DNA of 46,952 bases from Streptomyces cellostaticus (lineage in GTDB: Bacteria > Actinomycetota > Actinomycetes > Streptomycetales > Streptomycetaceae), in NCBI RefSeq assembly GCF_023630175.1, contig NZ_JALLIN010000054.1:1-46952 (forward strand). Direction: 5' to 3'. Shown in pieces: positions 1-7,541 of this stretch. Under the pieces are notes generated by a model that had not been told where the DNA came from, ran no database searches, and was given only the letters and a program-made list of their open reading frames with translations. Position 1 is the stretch's first letter, and every line of letters starts with the position of its first letter. A program made the translations under genes and the position numbers.

Positions 1-1
1 T

Positions 2-1246
2 GAGGCGGCCGGCATCAAGAGTTGGATCCAGCGCGCGTTCGACCAGGCGATGGGGCAGAGCGGCCACACCTTCAATGGCTCCGCCGTCGGCGACATCGAG
101 GTGTACGAAGCCCACGAAGCCAAGCAGTACGCGAACCAGATCCTGGACGGCGACAAGCTTCAAGGCGATGACCTGAAGGAGTGGCAGCGCCTCATGCGCG
201 ACAACGCCCATGACAAGGCCTTCAGCCAGACCCTCCTCAACTCCCTCGGCGCGGACAGGACCCTCAAGCTCACCAACAAGATCGACGACTTGGCGTACTA
301 CGACGACACCAAGGGCAAGAACGCCTATCTGCAGATCAACGGAGGCCTGGCCGACTCGCTGGCGACCGCCACCCGTGTCCCGGACTTCAAGGACCCGAAC
401 GGCAAGCACCTGTCCTTCGGCTCGAAGGGGTACAACGACGCCTTCGACAACTGGCTGCGGACCAAGGACGCCCAGTTCTACATCAAGTTCGGCAACGACC
501 TGAGGGAACACGGCACCGACGAGTACGACCTCAAGGCTGCTGGGGAAGTCAACAGGGTTGCCAAGGAACACGGCCAGCAGGTGCGGGGCTACCAGAGCCT
601 GGTCACCCTGATGCAGCAGGGACACGGCAGCTACTCACCGCAGTTCCTCTCCGATGTCACCGACGGCGCGATCGCCGCGGAGAAGGACCACCCGAACGCC
701 TGGGACCTTTATGGCAATTTCGACGGCAAGAACGGTGACGGCTGGTTCGCCAATGACCCGGTTGACGGCGCCCTGGGTATCATGGCCCGTGATCCGGAGG
801 CGTCCGCCGGCTATCTCGATCCGCACGCCGATGGCAGCAACGACCGCCTCCACTACCTCCTCAAGGACCGGGACTGGAACGTCGTCAATACCACCGAATG
901 GCGGGGTGAGCGTGAAAGCGTCGGGCCCGATGCCCTGGACGTGGACGGTCGCGAGGGACTGGGCGACGCCCTGACCGCGGCGGCCACGGGGGTCGACCCG
1001 CATGGGTCCCGCCCGGTGGGACCGACGTCGCACACGGACGCCAACGACAGGGTGTTCGTGCACGCGCTGGACCTCCTGTCCCAACAGGGAGAGGACATGC
1101 CGTCGTCCCTGCGCGACGACATGGCGAAGATCATGACCAATCACGGTCACGAGACGTATGTGGCGATGAGCGATCCGAGCGGCGATCGGCACCCCGCCGA
1201 CGGCCCGAACCTGAGCCGTGACCAGGTGCTGGAGATGACGAAGTAG
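2..1246 (+). CDS. DUF6571-like protein, 5' truncated by window edge and ended by an in-frame TAG
   Basis: The reading frame is open from the first complete codon of the window, so the true start lies upstream. An internal ATG at 50 is possible but the frame before it is also coding-like. The protein is hydrophilic, with no signal peptide or membrane segment. The stretches NAWDLYGNFDG, GWFANDPVDGALGIMARDPEAS and LLKDRDWNVVN resemble the Streptomyces DUF6571 family, large proteins of unknown function often found with WXG100/type VII-like genes. The frame stops at TAG 1244-1246, yet the same frame continues with family-like sequence to 1762, so this is probably the N-terminal part of a broken gene. 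I infer no specific function. Confidence 0.6.
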   Translation, partial: EAAGIKSWIQRAFDQAMGQSGHTFNGSAVGDIEVYEAHEAKQYANQILDGDKLQGDDLKEWQRLMRDNAHDKAFSQTLLNSLGADRTLKLTNKIDDLAYYDDTKGKNAYLQINGGLADSLATATRVPDFKDPNGKHLSFGSKGYNDAFDNWLRTKDAQFYIKFGNDLREHGTDEYDLKAAGEVNRVAKEHGQQVRGYQSLVTLMQQGHGSYSPQFLSDVTDGAIAAEKDHPNAWDLYGNFDGKNGDGWFANDPVDGALGIMARDPEASAGYLDPHADGSNDRLHYLLKDRDWNVVNTTEWRGERESVGPDALDVDGREGLGDALTAAATGVDPHGSRPVGPTSHTDANDRVFVHALDLLSQQGEDMPSSLRDDMAKIMTNHGHETYVAMSDPSGDRHPADGPNLSRDQVLEMTK

Positions 1247-1288
1247 ATATCGCGAAGCGAGAACTCCTACAACCTGCTTCATACGGGC

Positions 1289-1762
1289 ATGAACTACGCC
1301 ATCATGGACGACATTCACGACCCTTTGCGACGCCCGGAAGACACCCTCCACGCGGCCGGCAGCGCGGTCGGCTTCATGGAGGAGGGCAGGTACCTCGCGC
1401 TCAAGGGTAACCAGCACGACTACACGTGGGACAAGGCATGGAGTTACCACCTCACCGGTGGGATGCTGAACTTCGTCCCCGTCTACGGCGACGCCTTGCA
1501 GCGTGGAGCCGACGCGATCACCAGTGCCTGGATCATGGACGAACAGCAACATCAGGCGGACAAGCTGACCAGCGACAGTCAGGCGACCTTCCATCATCGC
1601 CAAAACCAGCTGAACGCCATTGCCCACCAGTGGTACGCGACCAACTCCCAATGGGCCGACACCCACACCGACTACTCTCACGACCAGGGTATGTACGACC
1701 AGATCAACGGGTCGGCCAATGACGGCAACGCACGGGCCCGCGGACGGGCAGGAGCTCAGTAG
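1289..1762 (+). pseudogene. C-terminal remainder of the DUF6571-like gene, downstream of the amber codon
   Basis: This segment is in exactly the same frame as the ORF ending at 1246. The intervening codons 1247-1288 are open and encode plausible sequence (ISRSENSYNLLHTG). Features such as PEDTLHAAGSAVGFMEEGRYLALK and NFVPVYGDALQRGADAITSAW match, from memory, the C-terminal region of DUF6571-type proteins. ATG 1289 is the first start codon after the stop, but I see no convincing ribosome-binding site before it, so independent translation is doubtful. The stop TAG (1760-1762) overlaps the GTG of the lipoprotein gene by one base, which suggests translational coupling in the ancestral operon. The best reading is the 3' part of a gene interrupted by one nonsense mutation, or by suppression or recoding of TAG. 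Confidence 0.6.
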
Positions 1763-2289
1763 TGACGAATCCGAGGCGTAAGATGGCGGCCCTGTTGTGC
1801 GGCGCCGTCATGGCGTCGGCGGCGGGCTGCAGCACCCACGCCAGCGTCCCCGCGGACTTCTGCAAGGTCCCTGTGTCGAAGGCGGCCTTGTCACCACTCA
1901 TCCCGGACAACGGATCCGTGAAGCAGACGCACACCGCCTTGGAATCTCAGCAGGGTTCGGCCTGCGCTCTGAGCGCCGGCGGTCAACGGGTGCTGTACGT
2001 CGACATCACCCGCTGGGACCGGGCCCCGGACCCAGCGGACTGGAAGGCCTCGGCAGCACCGTACAAATACGCCGCTGAGCGAGCCGTGTCATTCCCGGGA
2101 CGTGCGGCGATCGGAAGCAACGGCGCCGTGGTCCAGGCCACCTGCACCTCTCGGGCCGCATACATGTCCTTCGGGGTCGATTTCTTCGGAGACCGCGTCG
2201 AGAATACTCCCACCGGCTACAGGAAACTCCAACGATTCGTCAACGACTTCGTCCCTCGCGCAACGAAGAAGTTCCACTGCACCGATTAG
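1762..2289 (+). CDS. Small secreted lipoprotein
   Basis: The gene starts at GTG 1762, overlapping the preceding stop. The N-terminus is a typical lipoprotein signal: MTNPRRKM, a hydrophobic run, and a lipobox ending ASAAGC with the acylated Cys near residue 23. The mature protein of about 150 residues has several cysteines (FCKV, SACAL, ATCTS and a C-terminal FHCTD), so disulphides on the outer face of the membrane are likely. The size and Cys pattern recall DUF3558-like actinobacterial lipoproteins, but I cannot assign a family firmly. It sits in the same direction as the DUF6571-like gene and is probably cotranscribed with it. Confidence 0.7.
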   Translation: MTNPRRKMAALLCGAVMASAAGCSTHASVPADFCKVPVSKAALSPLIPDNGSVKQTHTALESQQGSACALSAGGQRVLYVDITRWDRAPDPADWKASAAPYKYAAERAVSFPGRAAIGSNGAVVQATCTSRAAYMSFGVDFFGDRVENTPTGYRKLQRFVNDFVPRATKKFHCTD

Positions 2290-2338
2290 GCGGCAGGGGT
2301 GAAGTCCAGCAGGGTCATGCTGGCGAGCAAGGAGAGAG

Positions 2339-2722
2339 ATGGCCGTGAATGAGCGAAGCCAGGCGCCGCCGCCAGGAATTCCGCGCGGCGAGCAAATCCT
2401 GCGAGATGTCGACCGAATAGAAAAGTGGTCGATTGTGTGGACGCTCGCGGCGATTGGTATGTGGTGTTGGTTTCTCTGTCTAATGCTTATCGGGTACGAG
2501 GCCGGCGGAGTCGAATGCCGAGCGCCACTGTTCCATGCCGAGCAGGACTACAGCCCCTGTGACAGCGGCATGCGCCAGTGGCCTGTGCTTCTTGGTGTGC
2601 TCGCACTGGCGGTGATTCCGACTGTCATTGCCGCGATCACAACACTGTACGCAAAGCTTCTTTGCCGTATCGCAAGTTCACCGAAACAGAACGCACATCC
2701 CTCTGCGGGATCGCCTCTGTGA
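2339..2722 (+). CDS. Two-helix membrane protein of unknown function
   Basis: ATG 2339 follows a strong purine-rich ribosome-binding site (AAGGAGAGAG). The 127-residue protein has a hydrophilic N-terminus, one membrane segment at about residues 31-52 (WTLAAIGMWCWFLCLMLIGY), an extracytoplasmic loop with cysteines at about 60 and 74 (VECRAP, SPCDSG), and a second helix at about 83-108. The paired loop cysteines suggest a disulphide. It lies 49 bp after the lipoprotein gene and probably ends the same operon, because a hairpin follows at 2750. Its codon use is less GC-biased than its neighbours, which fits recently acquired DNA. I do not recognise the family. Confidence 0.65.
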   Translation: MAVNERSQAPPPGIPRGEQILRDVDRIEKWSIVWTLAAIGMWCWFLCLMLIGYEAGGVECRAPLFHAEQDYSPCDSGMRQWPVLLGVLALAVIPTVIAAITTLYAKLLCRIASSPKQNAHPSAGSPL

Positions 2723-2749
2723 ACTCCCGGGCGACTGCTTGAAAGTGGA

Positions 2750-2768
2750 CCGATCGCGCGACGGTCGG
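2750..2768 (+). terminator. Hairpin after the membrane-protein gene
   Basis: CCGATCG at 2750-2756 pairs with CGGTCGG at 2762-2768 (seven pairs, one T-G) around a five-base loop, 27 bases after the stop at 2722. No T-run follows, as is usual in Streptomyces. It is a probable intrinsic terminator for the 1-2722 operon. Confidence 0.45.
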
Positions 2769-3234
2769 TCGAGTCGTGACTACGTCTGAGCGAGCCTGGG
2801 CGGCGAGGCGGTTGGCGACAACGGTGTCGCCCCGGGGAGGGAGGTGTGGAACTGGTGGACCACACAAGCGTCCTCCCCGCGTGTTTGCGAAGTCCATGGC
2901 ATCGCGGTGGCTCTGCCGGCGTAAAGCCCGACTCGTCTGCCGCTGTCTTCGACTTTGCTTCGGAAAGGGCCTCCGGCTTGCGCCGGAGGTCGTTCTGCTG
3001 ACCGGGCGGAGTCAGGGATGGGCCGGGCGCGATCAACCGCGCACCACTTGGAACGGCGAGGCGGGGAAGCCCGCGCTCGCCGAAGGGGGAGCCGTCCTTG
3101 ACTCGTCCTGCCGCTGCCCGAGCGACAGCCGGTGAGAGGCCGTCGCGTGTGCGGGAGCCGAGCCGCGAGCAAAAGGGAATGCGGGTGTCCGAGCCGCTGG
3201 GATACGTTCCTCCCTGTTCGAAGGGGGAGCCGAA
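2769..3234. other. Structured intergenic region upstream of the 3235 gene
   Basis: I see no convincing gene here. Two structures stand out. First, a perfect hairpin CCTCCGG (2970-2976), loop CTTGCG, CCGGAGG (2983-2989). Second, the 14-mer CGAAGGGGGAGCCG occurs at 3081-3094 and again at 3219-3232. The second copy contains the ribosome-binding site of the gene starting at 3235, so the first may be a remnant of a duplicated translation-initiation region. Open frames here lack codon bias and look like chance GC-rich reading. Confidence 0.4.
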
Positions 3235-3966
3235 GTGGCGAAACTGAACCAGATCATCGCTGTCGAAAAGGGCGTCAAGAGCAAGTCGCTCCAGGACATC
3301 ACCACCGCGCACCACAAGGTGCAGAAGCCGGCTCTGCTGGCCGGTATCTCGCGCACCTACCAGCCGAAGGACGAGGAGGGCGAGCAGCTCCCACCCGAGT
3401 CCACCCGCGTCCAGGTGCAGGGCGAGGACGTGCTGCGGGAGATGTCCGCTTCACTCACCCGGCTCTTCGACGTGACCGCCACCAAGGACTGGGCGAACTG
3501 CGCAGCCCGCGCGGACGTCACGGTCGACGGCCGCACCGTTGTCGCCGACGTCCCGGTCGGCTACCTCCTCTTCCTGGAGAAGCAGCTCGCGGACCTGCAC
3601 ACGTTCGTCAGGAAGCTCCCCACCCTGGACGCCGCCGAGTCCTGGTCCCACGACCCGTCGACGGACTGGTGGAAGACGGACCCGGTCCGCACGATCCGGA
3701 CGAAGAAGGTCCCGCGCAACCACGTCAAGGCGGAAGCGACCGAGAAGCACCCGGCGCAGGTCGAGGTGTATTACGAGGACGTACCCATCGGGTACTGGAC
3801 GACCGTGAAGTTCTCCGGTGCGCTGCCGGCGCGGCGGGTGAACGAGTTGGTGGACCGGGTGGAGAAGCTCCAGCAGGCGGTGAAGTTCGCCCGTGAGGAG
3901 GCCAACGGCACCGAGGTCACCGACCAGCGGGTTGGTGACGCGGTGTTCGGCTACCTGTTCGGCTGA
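3235..3966 (+). CDS. Conserved actinobacterial protein of unknown function (recalled as DUF7873-like)
   Basis: GTG 3235 is chosen because AGGGGGAG lies five bases upstream. The 243-residue protein is soluble and charged, with no signal peptide. It opens with MAKLNQIIAVEKGVKSK, has a mid-region with VDGRTVVADVPVGYLLFLEKQL, a second strand-rich part around VPIGYWTTVKFSGALPARRVNEL, and a helical tail. Many lysines and a basic N-terminus would suit RNA or nucleotide binding, but I see no catalytic motif. From memory it corresponds to a family annotated as DUF7873, and I cannot verify that. Directly downstream on the same strand are two tRNA-shaped RNAs, so a role as partner or processing factor for them is a reasonable inference. 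It is not a TROVE/Ro60 protein by eye. Confidence 0.7.
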   Translation: MAKLNQIIAVEKGVKSKSLQDITTAHHKVQKPALLAGISRTYQPKDEEGEQLPPESTRVQVQGEDVLREMSASLTRLFDVTATKDWANCAARADVTVDGRTVVADVPVGYLLFLEKQLADLHTFVRKLPTLDAAESWSHDPSTDWWKTDPVRTIRTKKVPRNHVKAEATEKHPAQVEVYYEDVPIGYWTTVKFSGALPARRVNELVDRVEKLQQAVKFAREEANGTEVTDQRVGDAVFGYLFG

Positions 3967-3993
3967 GAAGGGCCGACGCGTAGCATTCATGAT

Positions 3994-4019
3994 CGCCCCC
4001 GCGTGCGAGCGCGGGGGTG
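3994..4019 (+). terminator. Strong GC hairpin between the 3235 gene and the RNA genes
   Basis: CGCCCCCGCG (3994-4003) pairs with CGCGGGGGTG (4010-4019) over ten base pairs (one G-T) with loop TGCGAG. It could terminate the upstream mRNA or form the 5' end of the RNA transcript. The sequence TAGCAT at 3981-3986 resembles a -10 element positioned to start transcription at the hairpin. Confidence 0.45.
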
Positions 4020-4065
4020 CGCGACGGGCGCGGGCCGGAGTGAGGACCGGTTCGCGCGAAGAGCG

Positions 4066-4216
4066 CAAGCTGACACTGAAGTTCAGCCTGAAAAACGCGG
4101 TGACAGTGAAGGTTCGAGTCCTTCCCCCGGCACAGCATCACCTACGGGCCGGGGTAGCCCAACACGGCAGAGGCAGCCGCGCTCAATCTCAGACTCTCGC
4201 TCCAGTCTCAGCATCG
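4066..4216 (+). ncRNA. tRNA-mimic RNA 1, permuted tRNA fold (YrlA/Y RNA-like)
   Basis: All arms of a tRNA are visible but the halves are in reverse order. The T arm comes first: stem GAAGG 4108-4112 with CCTTC 4120-4124 and loop TTCGAGT. It is followed directly by the 3' acceptor strand CCCCGGC 4125-4131. After a 16-base loop comes the 5' acceptor strand GCCGGGG 4148-4154 (seven Watson-Crick pairs), then TA at the positions of U8 A9. The D arm follows, GCC 4157-4159 with GGC 4172-4174, its loop carrying GG. The two ends meet in an anticodon-like stem, CGCGG 4096-4100 with CCGCG 4177-4181. Beyond it an outer stem pairs GCTGACACTG 4069-4078 with CAGTCTCAGC 4203-4212, with one C-C mismatch. A closed acceptor end and open anticodon end is the known topology of bacterial Y RNAs. 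Exact transcript ends are not determined. Confidence 0.72.
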
Positions 4217-4223
4217 CCGCCGA

Positions 4224-4346
4224 TCGCCGGATCGAACGGGGCCGGACGAACGCCGTCGGATGCGAGTTCGAATCTCGCCTGCAGCTCTCACGTGCTGCGG
4301 TAGTTCAAAGGAAGAACACGACCGCATGATGACTGATCCGTCCTCT
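4224..4346 (+). ncRNA. tRNA-mimic RNA 2, permuted tRNA fold (YrlA/Y RNA-like)
   Basis: This is a second copy of the same architecture with different sequence. T arm: GCGAG 4262-4266 with CTCGC 4274-4278, loop TTCGAAT. 3' acceptor strand: CTGCAGC 4279-4285. Eight-base loop. 5' acceptor strand: GCTGCGG 4294-4300 (seven pairs, one G-T). TA at 4301-4302. D arm: GTTC 4303-4306 with GAAC 4314-4317, loop containing GG. Anticodon-like stem: CGAC 4319-4322 with GTCG 4255-4258. A distal stem pairs CGGATC 4228-4233 with GATCCG 4335-4340. The covariation between the two copies in the T, D and acceptor stems argues strongly for a selected structure. The sequence after the 5' lower stem (CGAAC here, TGAAG in copy 1) recalls the CGAAG of Y RNA Ro-binding helices. 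Boundaries are approximate. Confidence 0.72.
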
Positions 4347-4361
4347 TAAACGCCGCCGGCG

Positions 4362-4421
4362 TGCGCAATTGGGTGGCATCCCCAGGGGCCCGGGAGCTGG
4401 ATACGACTCCCGGGCTCCGCC
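4362..4421 (+). other. Possible degenerate third tRNA-like element or terminator
   Basis: A D-arm-like segment (GTGC 4362-4365 with GCAT 4376-4379, loop rich in A and G) is followed by a perfect nine-base-pair hairpin, GCCCGGGAG 4388-4396 with CTCCCGGGC 4407-4415, whose ten-base loop ends in ACGA. The following bases TCCGCCA look like a tRNA 3' end. No matching 5' acceptor strand is present in either order and there is no anticodon arm. It may be a decayed copy, or simply the terminator of the RNA cluster. Bases 4422-4583 hold nothing I can recognise. Confidence 0.3.
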
Positions 4422-4583
4422 ACGTTCCGCGGCCCGGCGAAGGACGGCATCGTACAGAGGGCACGACCAGGTCACCGAAGCCGGACAGCGCGTCGTTCCG
4501 AGCGTCGACCCTGCTCGCCGGCGGTGCCTGCCGCGGCGTCGCCGACGCCGATTGGCGGGTCCGAGGGGAGCCGGAGGGCCGGC

Positions 4584-4949
4584 TCACGCCGGTGGAGCCG
4601 GCGGGCGCTCCCGTACGCGCTCCAGATGCCGTTCGAAGACCCCCTGCGCCTCCGGTGTCAGGGTGCGCAGGGCGACCAGCGCGGTGATGGCCACGTCGCA
4701 GAGTTCCGACTGGACGTCGTCCCACGTGTGGGTGACGCCCTTGCGGGGGTTCTGGCCGGTAGCGCCGATGACCGCCTCGGCCACCTCCCCGACCTCCTCG
4801 GAGAGTTTGAGGATGCGCAGCAGCACGCCCTCCGGGCCGGAGTGTTCACGAAGGGCCTCCAGGCGGGCCCAGAGTTCGTCCACGGCAGGCCAGAGGCCGG
4901 GGTCGGGCTCGGTGGTGCCGCTCGTGCCGGCCATGTTCTCAGAGGTCAT
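4584..4949 (-). CDS. MazG-like nucleotide pyrophosphohydrolase family protein
   Basis: The 121-residue protein starts at the ATG complementary to 4947-4949. It carries the two metal-binding helices of the all-alpha NTP pyrophosphohydrolase superfamily: KLSEEVGEVAEAVIG (EExxE pattern, about residues 48-62) and DVQSELCDVAITALVAL (ExxD pattern, about 78-94). Members hydrolyse NTPs or dNTPs to monophosphates and pyrophosphate, often removing non-canonical nucleotides. The short single-domain form is typical of the Streptomyces MazG-like family. It has its own direction relative to the RNA genes upstream and is separated from doxX-like by a repeat-rich gap, so it is probably transcribed alone. Confidence 0.8.
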   Translation of the reverse strand: MTSENMAGTSGTTEPDPGLWPAVDELWARLEALREHSGPEGVLLRILKLSEEVGEVAEAVIGATGQNPRKGVTHTWDDVQSELCDVAITALVALRTLTPEAQGVFERHLERVRERPPAPPA

Positions 4950-5050
4950 GCCGCGCAGACTGCCATGCCGCGCGGACCGCCGTGCCACGGGACTGACATC
5001 GCGCGCGTACGACCGTGCCGCCGGCCGGTGTCGCCCCGCCGCCTGTCGAG

Positions 5051-5131
5051 CAGGTTCCCGGTACCCGGGCAGGTCCCCGCGTCCGGGCAGGTTCCCGGTA
5101 CCCGCGCAGGTCCCCGCGTCCGAGCAGGTCC
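5051..5131. repeat. 37-bp tandem repeat, about 2.2 copies
   Basis: A unit beginning CAGGTTCCCGGTACCCG restarts at 5051 and 5088, with a partial third copy at 5125, a period of 37 bases. Each unit is itself built from two related halves that begin CAGGT. It lies between the starts and ends of two minus-strand genes (4949 and 5183), in non-coding DNA. Confidence 0.7.
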
Positions 5132-5182
5132 CGACGTCCCGAACGCCGAACGGGCCGCCGGTCCTCGGACAGGCGCGCGCCC

Positions 5183-5728
<546 letters not shown>

Positions 5729-5855
5729 GGTGACTCTCCATCAGCAGGCGACAGGTCCCCCTCCGCGTTCCCACCGTCGCACCCCTCACCCCACCGGGCC
5801 CGTCCTGGAGGGCGTTCGGGTGGCGGGGGCGGGGGACCGGTGTGAGCCTGGCGCC

Positions 5856-6182
5856 ATGAGCATTCAGCCAGCCAAGCTGCGCGATCCTGCGGTCCGTGCG
5901 TTCGTCCACGCCGTCAACGCCCACGACCGCGAGAGCTTCCTGTCGCTCCTCGCGCCCGACGCGACGATGGCCGACGACGGCTCGGACCGCGACCTCGCCG
6001 ACTGGATCGACCGGGAGATCTTCTCCTCGCACGGTCACATGGAGGTCGACAACGAGTCCAACGGCGGCCACACCCTCCTCGCCCGCTACCGCAACGACAC
6101 CTGGGGCGAGATGCGCACCAGGTGGACCTTCACCGTCGGGGACGACGGGCGGATCTCGCGGTTCGAGACCGGGCAGGCGTAA
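5856..6182 (+). CDS. NTF2-like/SnoaL-type small protein
   Basis: The ATG at 5856 gives a 108-residue protein. It begins with a helix (AVRAFVHAVNAHDRESFLSLLAPDATMADDG) and continues with the alternating strands of the cone-shaped NTF2-like fold, ending in WTFTVGDDGRISRFETGQA. NTF2-like proteins serve as small-molecule binding pockets, sometimes isomerases or cyclases. The specific ligand cannot be read from sequence. It is divergent from the DoxX gene and 129 bp upstream of the carboxypeptidase gene, so an operon with the latter is uncertain. Confidence 0.75.
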   Translation: MSIQPAKLRDPAVRAFVHAVNAHDRESFLSLLAPDATMADDGSDRDLADWIDREIFSSHGHMEVDNESNGGHTLLARYRNDTWGEMRTRWTFTVGDDGRISRFETGQA

Positions 6183-6311
6183 CCGGCGCGAGAACACGGG
6201 GCGTCGCCGAGAAGGCGGGTGGCTCACCGGATTCTCATGGGACGGCAAATTCCGGCCGTCTCCCCGGCTCCTGTGGGCAAACCCCTGTTCGACCCGGTGT
6301 ACGGTCCCGGG

Positions 6312-7505
6312 GTGCGTGATTGTTCCCGGCTCAGCCGGCGTGCCGTCCTCGGGCTGACGGCCGCCGCCCTTCCCCTTTCGGCGGCCGCCCCGGCCGCCGC
6401 CACGACCGTCGTGGGCGGTGAGCGGCTGGCGCACGGCGGGGTCCAGGTGCGCGGTGCCTCGGCCCTGCCCAGGAAGCTCGACGCCCGCGCGTGGCTCGTC
6501 GCCGACGGCGAGAGCGGCGAGGTGCTCGCCTCGTTCAACGCGCACCGGCGCCTCGCTCCCGCCTCCACGCTGAAGATGCTCTTCGCGGACACCGTGCTGG
6601 GGAAGTTCGACCGCGGCGAGCGGTACAAGGTCACCGACGAGGACCTGGCCGACGTCCCGGCCGGTTCCAGCCTCGTCGGTATCAAGCCCGGCATCACCTA
6701 CACCGTCGAGCAGTTGTGGCAGGGCGTGTTCCTGCGCTCCGGCAACGACGCGGTGCACGTGCTGTCGCACATGAACGGCGGCATCGCGAAGACGGTCGCC
6801 GAGATGCAGGCCAGAGCACAGGACCTGCAGGCCCTGGACACCCGGGTGGTCAGCCCCGACGGCTTCGACCACAAGGGGCAGCTCTCCTCGGCGTACGACC
6901 TCACCCTGTTCGCGCGGAGCGGCCTGAAGGGCGCCGACTTCCGGGGCTACTGCGGCACCCGGACCGCCGACTTCCCGGCGGGCGGCAGGAAGACCTTCCA
7001 GATCCAGAACACCGACCGCCTGCTCACCGGGGCTTGGGGCCTCGACGTGTACGAGGGCCTGATCGGTGTGAAGAACGGATACACCAGCCACGCCGGGAAC
7101 ACCTTCACCGGTGCGGCCACCCGGGGCGGTCGCACCCTGCTGGTCACCGTGATGCATCCCCACGCCGGCGGCAACGCGGTCTACGAGCAGACCGCCAAGC
7201 TGCTCGACTGGGGCTTCGAGCAGGGCAGTTCGGCACGGGCGGTGGGCGCGCTGGTCGAGCCGCTCAGCGCGGGCGGGGCGAGCGCGAGCCCGGCGCCGGG
7301 CGCGGACGGGAAGGCGGCCAGGGCCGCGGCCGGAGCCCCCGGCCCCGGGCACCCCTCGTCGTGGCGGCTGCTGGAGGGCGCCGCCGGTTCCGCGGCCCTG
7401 CTGGGCGCGGGAGCCTGGGCGCTGCGCCGACGGCTGACCCGGGGGCTGGCGGCCGCGGCCGAGGACCGGCCGGAGAGCGGAACCGGCGGGCGCCGCCGGA
7501 CCTGA
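6312..7505 (+). CDS. D-alanyl-D-alanine carboxypeptidase (peptidase S11, low-molecular-mass PBP)
   Basis: The three active-site motifs of S11 enzymes are present: SxxK in ASTLKML, SxN in RSGNDA, and a K-N-G version of KTG in GVKNGYTSH. The start is placed at GTG 6312, because residues from there give a signal sequence with a twin-arginine-like SRRAVLGL followed by an Ala-rich hydrophobic run. The frame is open further upstream (ATG 6219) but that would bury the signal. The C-terminus has an Ala/Gly/Pro-rich linker and one membrane helix (AAGSAALLGAGAWAL) before a basic tail, anchoring the catalytic domain outside the cell. The enzyme trims the terminal D-Ala from peptidoglycan pentapeptides. 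K-N-G instead of K-T-G is a known variation in Streptomyces homologues, as I recall. Confidence 0.85.
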   Translation: MRDCSRLSRRAVLGLTAAALPLSAAAPAAATTVVGGERLAHGGVQVRGASALPRKLDARAWLVADGESGEVLASFNAHRRLAPASTLKMLFADTVLGKFDRGERYKVTDEDLADVPAGSSLVGIKPGITYTVEQLWQGVFLRSGNDAVHVLSHMNGGIAKTVAEMQARAQDLQALDTRVVSPDGFDHKGQLSSAYDLTLFARSGLKGADFRGYCGTRTADFPAGGRKTFQIQNTDRLLTGAWGLDVYEGLIGVKNGYTSHAGNTFTGAATRGGRTLLVTVMHPHAGGNAVYEQTAKLLDWGFEQGSSARAVGALVEPLSAGGASASPAPGADGKAARAAAGAPGPGHPSSWRLLEGAAGSAALLGAGAWALRRRLTRGLAAAAEDRPESGTGGRRRT

Positions 7506-7541
7506 GCCGCCGTGAGCCGAAGGGGCCCGGAAGGCGGTCTG

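Noticed and set aside
2776..3135. A small basic protein in the 2.7-3.2 kb gap.
   Set aside because: The Arg/Cys-rich translation lacks codon bias and a ribosome-binding site, and hairpins interrupt it.
4066..4346. Ordinary tRNA genes.
   Set aside because: No conventional order of acceptor, D, anticodon and T arms exists. The arms pair only in permuted order, and the anticodon-loop positions lack a consistent U33 and anticodon.
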